Shown here: piece by piece, positions 25,801-33,674 of the stretch
Layout of the letters: the number at the start of each line of letters is the position of its first letter
Numbering within the stretch: position 1 is the first letter of the stretch
Origin: Antedon mediterranea
Lineage: Eukaryota; Echinodermata; Crinoidea; Comatulida; Antedonidae
DNA length: 64,000 bases
Direction of reading: 5' to 3'
Assembly: GCF_964355755.1 (NCBI RefSeq)
Contig: NC_092671.1
Coordinates: forward strand, 4,227,001 to 4,291,000
Translations under genes and position numbers: made by a program
Notes under the pieces: model-generated
What the model was told of the DNA's origin: nothing
The model's input: the letters and a program-made list of their open reading frames with translations, nothing else
Databases searched by the model: none

Positions 25801-27575
25801 TAGTAGAATTGTATCAAGATTCGGAAATGAATTACGATACAAGGTTGTATTGATCCGGCAAGCCTTGACTCACACACTTCACTAGTAGACGGCATAAAAT
25901 AGTGCGACAACCCTACTACAACATGTTGACGATTATAAAACCATTATAAAGTTCTTAAGCTATGCACTATGCCCACACAACAATAAAATATTATTACGCT
26001 ATTAAATCATATTAAACGATTCGAAACACAAACAAGGAACAACAATAAAACGTTAACGATATCCATAAATAATCTAGTGGTGAATCTGACGATATGGGGT
26101 GGACGCGCTCGTACAAAAACGGACAGTATTTATTATCAATGAACGAACGCGCGCGTACAAAAACGGTACCATTATTATCAAAATTTGAACGCGCGCGTCT
26201 TCAAAGTGTTTTTTCTCTTTGCGGTGTCTCGAAGAATGTTGCATAAACAATCGTAAAACACATCCCATTAGGTATTTATTTTAGTAGTGGACTGCGGACG
26301 GGACTGCAGAATGCAATCACAATAAATGTTGCACAACAAAAAGTATAATAGACAGATTTATGGGTCTACATAATTAGCGATACATCAATTAGTCGGTATT
26401 GGCATTCCATACGTGTTTTTTTTTATTGGAATTAAGTGATTCAATCCATTTTGAGATGGATATGTAAAAACATCTGAGGTTGATTAGTTATTAATTTTCG
26501 TCAGTTTTATCAGATAAATAATTTTTATTTGATTCAATTTTTGGTCAAGTAAATAATATTATATTTATCAAACCTATTCAACAAAACTTGAGTAAAATTA
26601 ACTTGATTAAAATTAGTTGTTCAAGATATTATTATTATTAGTTTGTTTTTAGTGTTTTTATGTTAAATTCGCGCGCTCTTCGTCACAAACAGCATAGCAA
26701 AGCGTGTGTGTGTAGTACATTGGACATAAAGACCCTAGTAAAATCAACATAATATCTGGATTAAAAGTGCAGTCCCACTATTCATCCTTCCGTGAATCGT
26801 GATCCTATTGTAAACAGAACACGGTACAGACAACTGCACGACAAAGCATGGACTGAATAACAAAAAGGAACAAGTGAATAGAACGTCAATTTGATCGTGT
26901 GCTGTTGCTCAATTTTGCTAAGATTTAGTCGCTATCAATTCTGGAAATCTCTTGCTTAGTCACCCGTCATAAAATGTCATAAGTTTACCTAAATCTTGTT
27001 GATTTAACAATGGGGTTCGGAGTGGGGAAGGAATGGCCCTGTGATACACAGGCTTCTACAATACCTTAATATACAGTACATGTAAAAACTATAATTTTTG
27101 GATTATAGTAGTGGGTACAAAACTCCCCTATATAAATCCATCAATATGTTAATTAAAAAAATTATTATAAAGACAACTGTACACTTGACGAAAATTCTGA
27201 AATATTAGTGGACCTGAATATACGACCAGAGTTCAGAGTCTACAAAGTGGTGGGGAAATTAACGGACAAGAAATCCCCCTACTCATCTACTAATTGTATC
27301 AGACAGCCATGTTGTTACCCCACGAACCGATTTTTAAAACACCTGCCGTAATTGAAGGTCATCAGTCATTTTAGGGTTACCAAACATCCTGGCCGAAAAT
27401 ATAGACATGTTTCCACGAAATGCATTCAGATAGAAATGAAATACGAGATTAAAATATGGTAATATAATATCAACTTACCAAATTCAGCAGTAGTACCGGT
27501 AACAAACAGCAACATATAAAAACTGCTACAAACGAGAAATGCTCCTATACATCCAATGCTTTGAGAAAATCGCAT
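876..27575 (-). CDS. VWDE: VWDE-like secreted protein with VWD and EGF domains, first 13 coding exons (3' end outside window)
   Basis: Secreted or extracellular-matrix protein of the von Willebrand factor D and EGF domain family. Exons in transcript order: 27479-27575, 14963-15138, 13235-13484, 11022-11152, 10234-10329, 8158-8247, 6626-6758, 5981-6192, 4515-4588, 3409-3472, 2732-2941, 2226-2440, 876-1564. All have GT/AG borders and join in frame, giving 812 codons. Order in the protein: a hydrophobic signal segment (about 1-30); a cysteine-rich region seen near the N-terminus of this family (about 33-174, with [19 protein letters not shown] and [10 protein letters not shown]); a linker region matching family members in style (YENEI-like, FHPDIA, VTDF.SDGDR); a VWD domain (about 406-580, CYSFTDPHF to GLCG); and an EGF module near 780-806. 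The gene continues left of position 876, where more EGF repeats are expected. The least certain step is the 12.3 kb first intron, supported only by phase (G + AC makes Asp) and by the need for a signal peptide. Human VWDE is about 1,590 residues, so roughly half is visible. Confidence 0.9.
2226..4588 (-). CDS. VWDE: VWDE-like exons 9-12 encoding the VWD domain
   Basis: Four exons (4515-4588, 3409-3472, 2732-2941, 2226-2440) together encode a von Willebrand factor type D domain. Visible landmarks are the opening [13 protein letters not shown], then [12 protein letters not shown], then [10 protein letters not shown] and the DMCNG motif, and the closing [18 protein letters not shown] with its calcium-site-like acidic run and GLCG. 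Domains of this type support disulfide-linked assembly of extracellular proteins. Junction phases are 0, 2, 0, 0 and 2, and each join restores the domain without a gap. Confidence 0.93.
2489..2540. repeat. Two-copy 26-base direct repeat
   Basis: Two adjacent copies of a GGGAAGTTCACTCTT-type unit ending CTGGTCA, in the short intron between VWDE-like exons 11 and 12. Confidence 0.75.
3958..4015. repeat. Two-copy 30-base direct repeat
   Basis: The unit CAGTTCATTCGGGCACCGCC, followed by CCACTTGGAA, occurs twice, with a degenerate third start (TTTCAGGCCACCGGCCAATTG) right after. It lies in a VWDE-like intron. Confidence 0.75.
5055..5165. repeat. Short tandem array, about 20-base unit
   Basis: Five or so copies of TAATTTGTGTGTATGAACA, degrading towards AGAATTTGCGCGACG at the right end. 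Intronic. Confidence 0.8.
5530..5905 (+). mobile_element. 3' end of an L2-like non-LTR retrotransposon, 5'-truncated
   Basis: An 88-codon open stretch up to the TAA at 5812-5814 reads as the C-terminal end of a LINE reverse transcriptase ORF. It has the typical run [19 protein letters not shown], then SVIREQ and a final [12 protein letters not shown]. It is followed by the usual short 3' tail, with AAGCGCTTTGA and a matching AAAGCGCTATATAA that can pair, and ends in an ATAAT-type microsatellite at 5884-5905. Such tails are typical of L2/CR1-group LINEs. It sits antisense in the VWDE-like intron, only about 75 bases from exon 8. The upstream part of the ORF is missing, as expected for a 5'-truncated insertion. 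It may be a recent copy because the reading frame is still open. Confidence 0.85.
6521..6580. repeat. Six perfect copies of a 10-base unit
   Basis: ACTAGTTTAT is repeated exactly six times with no mismatch. It lies 46 bases from the 3' end of VWDE-like exon 7. Confidence 0.97.
9906..10137. mobile_element. Fold-back element family B, degenerate long copy
   Basis: It starts AAGCTTGGTTCTCG and ends GGGAGAACCATGTTT, the family B terminal inverted repeats. Internal repeated words GCAACGCAAGGACGTAAGCG occur in both halves. It lies in a VWDE-like intron, close to exon 5. Confidence 0.75.
10430..10520 (-). mobile_element. Possible LINE 3' tail
   Basis: Read on the minus strand, a segment containing GGTTTGCCCGCTGGGATTGT ends in AATAAATAAAATAAA, which resembles the 3' UTR of non-LTR elements. 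No coding remnant is visible, so the call is weak. Confidence 0.35.
11427..11640. repeat. Two-copy direct repeat, about 110-base period
   Basis: TTATTCTTCTACT...GGGAGTGATCA...GTAGGCCTA.TTTGCCG...CAGCTTTTCTACCTCC appears twice with substitutions. It lies in a VWDE-like intron. Confidence 0.8.
12957..13260. repeat. Tandem duplication that includes the 3' end of VWDE-like exon 3 and its donor
   Basis: The right copy (about 13132-13260) contains the true end of exon 3 (CCAAG then donor GTAAG at 13230-13234). The left copy (about 12957-13108) repeats the intron start and the last 50 or so exon bases, but has GTTTG in place of the donor GTAAG. Shared words include ATTAATTAATCACGC, CTAGCGCCATCA and TACCTCTTGCATTAAAACAA. 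The duplicate still encodes a version of [12 protein letters not shown] but has no recognisable acceptor, so it is a dead partial exon copy. Confidence 0.88.
13563..13713. mobile_element. Fold-back element family B
   Basis: A clear copy with ends AAGCTTGGTTCCCACTAG and AGTGGGAACCAAG and a centre TGACCAATTATAAGC / GTGATTGGTCAACTC that folds back on itself. About 150 bases. It lies in VWDE-like intron 2, just upstream of exon 3 in transcript order. Confidence 0.9.
13827..13874. repeat. (TA)n microsatellite
   Basis: About 45 bases of alternating TA, starting at a TAGGCCTATA word. Confidence 0.97.
14751..14922. mobile_element. Fold-back element family B
   Basis: Ends TGCTTGGTTTCCACCACTAG and GCAAGAACCAAGCTT flank two complementary halves (GACGTTAAGCGAGCAACGCA / GCGTTGCGTCTACGTC). 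It lies about 40 bases from VWDE-like exon 2. Confidence 0.88.
17060..17320 (+). repeat. Degenerate array of tRNA-like (A-box/B-box) segments
   Basis: B-box-like words occur at about 17088 (GGTTCGAATCCC), 17191 (GGTTCGAATCGC), 17266 (GGGTTCACAACC) and 17303 (GGGTTCAAATC). A-box-like words reading GTGGCCGAG and AAGGCCGAG lie at about 17107 and 17240. The spacing of A-box to B-box at 17107-17202 fits a type II (Leu/Ser-like) tRNA. No acceptor stem could be paired convincingly, so these are tRNA-derived relics or SINE heads, not working tRNA genes. Confidence 0.5.
17895..18038. mobile_element. Fold-back element family B, left end degraded
   Basis: Starts within CGACGCGACGCAAGGGCC and ends TCTCTAGTGGGAACCAAGC. 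The halves GACGCAAGGGCC...GAGTTGACCAATGACA and GATTAGTCAAATCCC...TTACGTCGTTG fold back. Confidence 0.82.
18039..18152. mobile_element. Partial family B fold-back element next to another copy
   Basis: Directly abuts the copy ending at 18038. It retains TTTGACCAATCACTAGCG / GCTTGTCATTGGTGAACTCG and an end GTTGGAACCAAG. Confidence 0.75.
21042..21171. mobile_element. Fold-back element family B
   Basis: Ends AAGCTTGGTTCCCAATAG and CTCTAGTGTGAACCAAC. The left arm is shortened relative to other copies, while the right arm is complete (GCGTTGCGGCTACGTCCTTG). Confidence 0.85.
21537..21688. mobile_element. Fold-back element family B, degraded
   Basis: Left end AAGCTTGTCTCCCACTAGG; right end AAAGGAACCGAGC. 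The centre keeps CGAATAATCCATCGCTTG followed by TGATTGGTCAAG. Confidence 0.75.
21809..22012. mobile_element. Fold-back element family B, long copy
   Basis: Ends AAGCTTAGTTCCCACTAAAG and CTAATAGGAACCGAGCTT. The right arm keeps GTCAACTCGCTTGCGTTGCG. Confidence 0.82.
22058..22182. repeat. Two-copy direct repeat with internal palindromes
   Basis: A roughly 60-base unit running from TGTTTGGAGGT.TAGTGTGA to TGTTTACACGC occurs twice. It includes the palindromic words AGTGTGAACACAC and CTAGCTGCCATGGCTAG. Confidence 0.88.
22680..22866 (-). mobile_element. Remnant of a non-LTR retrotransposon 3' end
   Basis: On the minus strand the segment reads [20 protein letters not shown] and is then interrupted by stops. 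This matches the C-terminal signature of LINE reverse-transcriptase ORFs (F.VAGPRLWNSLP..IR). It ends in a GATTGATTGATTGA microsatellite (22680-22698), a typical LINE tail. Stops within the frame show it is an old, dead copy. Confidence 0.75.
23490..23712. repeat. 22-base tandem repeat carrying TAGGCCTA
   Basis: About ten imperfect copies of ACATAGGCCTATTGGTACTT plus TT. Each unit contains the palindrome TAGGCCTA. The units are contiguous with no spacers. Confidence 0.93.
24042..24168. mobile_element. Fold-back element family A, degraded copy
   Basis: Begins AAGCTTTATCTACACTATCA, followed by TCTAGTTTGAC, and has the family body (TGATGT.CCCAAAT, TGATATGATGTCATC, TATATGGACACATCAC). Its right end is eroded (GTGTCGACAGAACTT). 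Confidence 0.85.
24296..24426. mobile_element. Fold-back element family A
   Basis: Left end CTCTGTATACACTATCAAAC; right end GTTTGATAGTGTAGACAGAA. Second copy within 130 bases of the one at 24042, in the same orientation. Confidence 0.9.
25000..25560. repeat. Degenerate minisatellite (GATGACGAAAATGTT-type unit)
   Basis: More than twenty irregular copies of a 12-18 base GATGA...AAAATG.TGATGA unit. It creates spurious Asp/Asn-rich ORFs on the plus strand and Ser/Ile-rich ones on the minus strand. Confidence 0.9.
27479..27575 (-). CDS. VWDE: VWDE-like exon 1, signal peptide
   Basis: The ATG at 27573-27575 opens 32 codons plus one base, followed by the donor GTAAGT. The product starts MRFSQS, has a hydrophobic stretch ([15 protein letters not shown]) and then TGTTAEF, which looks like a cleavable signal peptide with a small-residue cleavage area. 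The one leftover base (G) joins the AC at the start of the 14963-15138 exon to make Asp, which gives the family-typical Asp-Glu-Cys start of the mature region. The pairing across 12 kb is an inference. A transcript could contain an extra small exon in between. Confidence 0.72.
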
Positions 27576-28508
27576 CTTGTTAACGGTAACCTCTTGTTTA
27601 CAGGTGTGAATAGGTGCTTAACTTGGAAGTATATGTTTCCTGTTTATAGTGTCTTTCGTTTAGACGCAGTGATTGACGTAACACACTCGAAAACCTTATT
27701 TAGTAAAAATATTTTAAACACCCACGAACAAAACTTAAAAACGAATATTGTACAAAATATGATTCATACACAATGTTTATAGCTACGATTCAACTACCTT
27801 TTATGTCTGGTGACAGTCCAAGTATAACAATTATTAGAAAAATGACAGCGAGTCCGATTGGTCGGACTGAAAATGGTTAACTCCTTCGTTGTCGATTACA
27901 AACGATGCTAGCCTAGGTACAGCACAGGAAACTGGTTGGGTTACAGATCAATGATAAAACGTATGTATTTATTACGATCACACCACTCGAAGCTAGCGGC
28001 AAACTGAGGTTCAACTTTCTTATCCCAGTCTTTTTTTTTTATTTTACTATCAAATTGGTCTTCTTCTCTGACGTCATCATGCGTCTTGTTTATGAATTCC
28101 ACATGGTTGTGTAAGTAGTACTACAACTGTTGCCAAAAGTGAATAATGTTGGAAGCATTGCGATATGAAGCAATTCGCATAATCGTTTAGAAACTTCTAC
28201 TGTATAATCAAGTGCGAAGTTCAAGTTCGGGTATACTGATACGATGCTACTCCCTATGCCATGTGGTATCTTTACATTTCTAATTGTTTGGATTTCAAAT
28301 ACACTTTGGCGTAAAGGCAAACAATAAGGCGGTTTCAAAACGCACGGTCTACTAACAATACGATGGCATAACATCGACGTAAAACAAAAGCACATGTGTC
28401 CTTAAAAATACCAACTCATGACTGAAATTGTCAGGTGATCTCAATACTTCAATTAAATACGCGCCCTCTTTTGAACTGTGTTAACTTGTTAACTTTTAAA
28501 CAGGGCAC

Positions 28509-28659
28509 TTAAAGGGTAGCTCCGGGTAGTGATCACGCCTTATGGATTGACTAATGAATATTCATGTTTATTTTGTGACGTTTAATGAGGGGTCCCCAAC
28601 TTATTTACGAAAAGAAATATCGGCTCCGGGTAAGTGTTAAACCCGGAGCCACCCTTTAA
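28509..28659. mobile_element. TTAA-flanked fold-back element (piggyBac-type MITE)
   Basis: The 143-base element 28513-28655 is bounded by TTAA on both sides (28509-28512 and 28656-28659). Its ends AGGGTAGCTCCGGGT and ACCCGGAGCCACCCT are inverted repeats with one mismatch. TTAA target duplication is the mark of the piggyBac superfamily, so this is inferred to be a non-autonomous piggyBac-like element. It has no coding capacity. Confidence 0.9.
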
Positions 28660-28743
28660 TTCCGTAACGAAAATGACTATATTATACAGTGCATGAAACT
28701 TATGTTTACAACACTCTGGATTATGAGAAAGTTCAGGCCTATT

Positions 28744-28850
28744 TAAAGATATTATTGTCCCCCTACAAAATAATGTTTTAATTTTGTTGTTGTTGAATAT
28801 GCCATTTTAATGTCACATAATAGATATTCACTTTGACCAAAAACTGGATC
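28744..28850 (+). repeat. Dispersed repeat (GAATATGCCATTTTAATGTC word)
   Basis: Starts TTTAAAGATATTATTGTCC and contains TTGTTGAATATGCCATTTTA followed by ATGTCACATAATAG. The same block recurs on the minus strand at about 44875-44925 and in part near 39488. The boundaries are unclear. Confidence 0.55.
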
Positions 28851-30974
28851 GAAAATAAAAAATGTAATTTAAAGCAAAATATATATACCTTAATTAGCCT
28901 GTCAGACAATGGTTTTTGTTAAAATTCACCGTTTCTTTTGTCTTTTTATAAGTGAAATATTTATTTTTGTTGATTTGTTTTTCTACTAGAAGTGAATAAC
29001 TTCAAAATGGCCTATTCAAAATCTGATTTGATAATTCTTTTATATTTTTCATGTTTTTGGAGGACACTAGGCCTACATCTAAAAATTAGGGTATTTATTG
29101 TTTTTAAAGTAAACGCTGTGATTCGTGTTCTACTAATTTGTTTCATTTGGGCCTAGCTAGAATATCACTTGTTTACATTTTTGCTCCAACTGTAAGGGGA
29201 GAAACGAGCGTCTCTTTGGCTCTCTCATCGTTAAATACTGTCCCCTGACATTGGTCCATGTTATTGATTTTCCACATTTCAATACAAGCGTTGGTTCACA
29301 TGATTATTTTCCCCCTAAGAACACCAGGTCAAAGGTTATCGTAACTAAAAGTTAACGTGGTAAAAGTTAAACGATATTTCGTATGTCCACTCTTCACATT
29401 AGTCACCGAACATCAACACACGTATAAATACAGTGCAAGGGGAAAGACGTGGAGAATCTGAATTTTAAGAAGTATCACACTTCATTTTCTTTCGAGCGTA
29501 ATCAAAATAATCAACCGCAAAGCACATTCCGGTAATTTTCCCTGACTTTAGTCACACATTCAGACACAAAAAATCGTTGTTTTCATAAAGTAAAATTGTT
29601 TTTATAGACATAAGAGATAAGTCATTAATTGACGAGACGTCAAAGTCAGCACACCTGAAGAGATACACGACCTGTAACCTTTGTTTTAGTATCAAATTAT
29701 TTAGTACAGTAATACAAAGTACAGTAAAGTACAACCAGTGAAACATCCCCCCACCATGGACTAATATGCACATGCTTCCACCTGGCGTTTTTGTTTACAT
29801 TTTAAACTTTTGTTTATTAAACAGCTTTAATAACTCAAATAACAATCAACAATGTTTTTTTCAAATGCAATCAGTCGCTGAAATACGTATGGATGGTAGG
29901 TAGGCCTATACGGTCTCCGATTTACCCACCCTAAAATTGTGTTTTATAATCTTTCCGTTTTTGTTTTTTTTTTATTTTTGCACATTACCCGAATTACGGA
30001 ATTGGTGAATATATCGTAAAAATTATCGAAATAAAACAATGGGTAATACACAATTCTCTCAGCTTTTACAACTTTTTGTTCTGTAAATAGTAGGCCTAGT
30101 TTAGAGACGTAAATTTTCTTTAGAGAAAGTTGCCGGCCGTTAGTGGCGCTCTTTATATTTTCAGCAATGTCAGGTTCTTCGATACACAAATTAACTCATT
30201 TAAACAAACGGTATCAGATTATGCGAATAAGGGGGAGGACACTTCCTATTAAATTGTATCGTTCTTATTCAGACAGGCACGTTATAAATCATTGCAAAAA
30301 AAAATCGATAGATATTGTACATAAAAAAAAACAATTTTCTACCATATTTGAGTTATAAAATACTTTTATTTTATTTGATAATAGAACACATTTTAACATT
30401 CAAAGTAGAGTTCGTAATTTTCTCATCATTTTGAAGTAAAGTAGATTTCCTTGTTTACGAATTTTAGTAATTATTACACAGGGAAGTCACCAGATTATCA
30501 ACAAACAACACAGCAAAGATAAATTTGTTATTACTGTAGCTACAATTCAAACATAAAAAAAAAAATGAAATTTAATGCAGTTATAATCAAGCTATTGTCA
30601 TGTAAGCAAGATGTTGATTGCCAAATTGAATTTTGAATTGCTAAAACTATAAAAAAAAAAACTTGTAATATACTGCGATATTATTATTCATGTATTCGAT
30701 CATTTTAATTTACATCACTGAGATTGTTTAACCATGAAGGTATTAGTAAACTAATTCCAACTGTAAACGTTTGTGTGATCTCATTGTCTTGTAATTTGAG
30801 AAAATTATAAATAAATTAATGAGCAAAAACGAGAAAAATCCATTGGAAATCCCAACCATCTAAGCAAGATATGAATCATTATTAATTGTGACATGGTTGC
30901 AACAACTCCAAAAGCAGAAAAAGAAAAGAGTGTGTATATTGCTTTCTTTTCTTTTTCTTTTGCAAATTGTAACT

Positions 30975-31410
30975 CATTTGATGTAGTTGACTCTCCAAAG
31001 ACATGGATTTAAACAGCTTATGAGGTTACCAGTGAGTTGCAACTCCAAGATAATTAAAATTGAATATGAGTTGTCTGATATAACTCCAAGATTTACAAAT
31101 GTAAAGTTGTTTGATGTAGCTGAAACTTTTCAAAGTTGCAAATGTGAATTTAAACAGCTTGATGTGGTTGCCAGTTGCAACTCCTAAAAGATAATTTAAA
31201 TTGAATGATCAATCTGATATAACTCCAGGAAGATTTACAAATGTAGAGTTGTTTGATGTAGCTGCAACTCTTCAATGAAGTATGAATAATATGAATAAGA
31301 ACAGTTTGATGTGGTTGCCAATTGCAACACCAAGAAGACACATACAAATTAAATATGATAAGAATCATCAGATTTTGAGTAGTTGTTGTGGTTGCAACTC
31401 TCCCGAATTT
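30975..31410. repeat. About 145-base tandem repeat, nearly three copies
   Basis: The unit contains TTTAAACAGCTTGATGTGGT, TTGCCAGTTGCAACTCC, TCTGATATAACTCCA and GATTTACAAATGTA.AGTTG. Copies start near 31010, 31151 and 31297. It lies just downstream of the NDUFB3 poly(A) signal. Confidence 0.85.
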
Positions 31411-31462
31411 TTTAATATGATCAGTTGATTAAGTCATTATAAACACATTTGAATGAAGTTTC

Positions 31463-31468
31463 TTTATT
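31463..31468 (-). promoter_or_regulatory. NDUFB3: NDUFB3 poly(A) signal AATAAA
   Basis: AATAAA on the minus strand, 51 bases after the TAG stop. This is a normal distance for a short 3' UTR. Confidence 0.7.
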
Positions 31469-31519
31469 GTCTTTCTTAGTTGAATTGCACCAACTATCAA
31501 TCAGATGATCAACTAACAT

Positions 31520-32353
31520 CTAATGGTGTTCATCCTGGCCTCCTTTATTTAATAAGTAAACTTTCTCAATAGCTGCCGCTCCTATAAATGCGATTAAACC
31601 CCACTTGAATCCCTTCGACAAAATTGTAAAAATACTATTCACTCGAAATATGGGCTGGAATCGCCACACTTCATTTCTAAAGATACAATAAAATTTGTTT
31701 TTAATTATTATTGTACTTTAAAATAAAAGTACATTAGGCCTAGTTAGTAAATTGTAATCTATCTAGGCCTAGTAATAGTATAGTAAACAGAAGAAAAAAA
31801 TCACAGAGGTTTGGAAAATTATCACAACAAGATACAATATACAGTACTACTACAGACAGCAGAAATACTCTTGTAGAGGGTAAACACACTCACTAGGCTA
31901 GCCTAAGCGCGCCTATATTAGGCTATTCTCTCTCGATTATAAACAAAAAGGTGGTGTCAATAATAATTATATAAAATTAGGCCTAAATTATTCATAGATA
32001 GGTTGGCTAAGAAGTAGGCCCTACCTAAACATAGGCTAGGCCTAGCCTAGATAAAGTAAAAATGCACAAGGATGAATAATGTAATAGTCCCTATCACCGT
32101 CCCTATCTATAGTTTACAGTGCTCTTAATAGTAGACCTAGCTAGGCCTAGGTCGATGGATTCACTTAAACGGTATAAACCGGGGGAAAAGGCCGCGGCTG
32201 GACATCATATAACCGCAGACATAGCCTACTCACTCACCTTAGCCATGGATCTTTCAAACCTTTCTGAGCCAACCTTTCTTGTATTTGTTTAAGTTCAGGT
32301 ACATCTTCAACCTTCCATTTTCTCCAATCTGGTATTTCGTAAGCCTTACCCAT
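31520..32353 (-). CDS. NDUFB3: NADH dehydrogenase [ubiquinone] 1 beta subcomplex subunit 3, complete
   Basis: Accessory subunit of mitochondrial respiratory complex I, in the membrane arm. Two coding exons, 32238-32353 and 31520-31676, are joined by a 561-base GT/AG intron and give 90 residues (human protein: 98). Exon 1 reads [20 protein letters not shown] and then the family motif [13 protein letters not shown] across the splice junction (AG + A makes Arg). Exon 2 gives NEVWRF, a membrane segment [20 protein letters not shown], and a short charged tail ending DEHH, like the lysine/histidine tail of other NDUFB3 proteins. The N-terminal histidine-rich stretch of mammals is absent. The start is the only in-frame ATG before the conserved segment. 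No mitochondrial presequence is expected in this family. Confidence 0.95.
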
Positions 32354-33674
32354 TTTAATAAGTGGAATATAAACCTTAATTCAACAATAATAGTTCGTTG
32401 AGGTGAATCTAGGCTAGGCCTAACAATCGACACTTTCCAGTTTGCTACTCGAATATACTGCCCTCTAGCGATTAACATGTGTAAAAAAAGATGGGGACGA
32501 GGGGAAAGAAGAGGAGAAGAAGGAGGGGATAGATAGTGGAAAGGGGATGAGGCTACTAAATACAGTTAGCCAGTCAACAAAAAAACAGTAATATAAAACA
32601 TATAAATATTAGTTTAATGCATTTGGATGTACTGCACTACCAGCCATGGGAACTTAATTGAACACTACAAAATAAACTGAAAATCCAAGATAAAAGAAAA
32701 ATACACAACAAAAAGTTTCATTTCCCATAAGCAAAAACTGTCAAATACAAGCAGTCAAATGTAAAAAAAAAACAATATACATAAATAAATAAATAACAAA
32801 ATGTTTTTTATTAAAAAAATTTGAACAAGCAAAAAAGCTCACCTATGACACAATTCTACAATACAATTGCAAGGAAAGGGAGTAAAGAAAATACCCAGTA
32901 CAAAACACGAAATTCAACATAGCGGACACACTAATTACATTGAGGTCCAGAGTACATAAGCACATATACTGTAGTAGTACTATACTCACTATTTATACAT
33001 CACTTTCTGAATTATCAAGAAAATCCAATTTCTAGTATAAAAGAACAAAGCTATTTAGGTAATACATACAGCACACTTGGATCAAACTGACTCGCTAAAC
33101 AAGCTCATATATTAAATTTGTACTGTAAGGTGAAAGAAACCTCCCTTTTTCCTTAAGTACCCCTTTTCCAACTAGAGAGCAACTTTTTGGCCAATTATAA
33201 TCCAACCTTCAGTAGCCAGCAGGCAAATTATCTTCATCTAATACCAGGCTAGACTTAAATGTTTTCTTCAGTTTCTAAAGCTTGCAATTTTTATAGAAAA
33301 GTTACATTGCACGGAATGATAATAATTATCTTATATATAATACAATTTTTCATATTATATGTACAAATATAATTCTTTATTTAATATAATTTTACATTAA
33401 TTATAAATGTTTTTACATTGAAATACCACTTATCTTTTATTAGACAAAGTTCTGAACTAAAACTAGTGAAACCTAACCAAACATGCTTGAATATGCTTGA
33501 CTCTGATTGGCTTATGAGGTTACAGCTCACATGAGTGTTTGTGGATAAACCAGTTAAAGCGAGAGCGGTCAGTTATATGGGTCACTCACGGGAGAAAGCT
33601 GGCTCCCTTGTGTGGTCATTGACATAAAGACCCTGCCTCATTTGAATGCAGTGATATACATAAACTAAGCTTTA
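32354..33674. other. NDUFB3 5' flank and hyccin 3' UTR region
   Basis: The region just right of the NDUFB3 start holds a purine-rich stretch (32485-32540) and low-complexity A-rich DNA. From 33674 leftwards the sequence is the presumed hyccin 3' UTR. Minus-strand AATAAA words lie at 33436-33441 and 33376-33381, about 235 and 295 bases after the stop; which is used is not known. Confidence 0.5.

Larger units (their letters stand above)
15139..27478. other. VWDE-like intron 1 (12.3 kb), repeat-rich, no further exon recognised
   Basis: Short ORFs on both strands were read and none looks like a conserved protein. The contents are mostly family B fold-back elements, family A copies near 24 kb, a LINE remnant, a tRNA-like patch, and tandem arrays at 22058, 23490 and 25000. 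A regulatory or unrecognised small exon could hide here. Confidence 0.6.
27576..31462. other. Intergenic region between the VWDE-like and NDUFB3 genes
   Basis: Upstream of the VWDE-like start and downstream of NDUFB3. It contains the TTAA-flanked element at 28513 and the repeat array at 30975. An unassigned 101-codon minus-strand ORF (28090-28395) has no recognisable domain. Promoter elements for the VWDE-like gene must lie just right of 27575, but no specific site could be named. Confidence 0.5.

Noticed and set aside
28090..28395. 101-codon minus-strand ORF upstream of the VWDE-like gene
   Set aside because: No recognisable domain, no clear splice context and no neighbour logic. It may be chance or an old repeat. 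Left unannotated.
29944..30189. 82-codon minus-strand ORF
   Set aside because: Low-complexity lysine-rich end and no family resemblance; length is compatible with chance.
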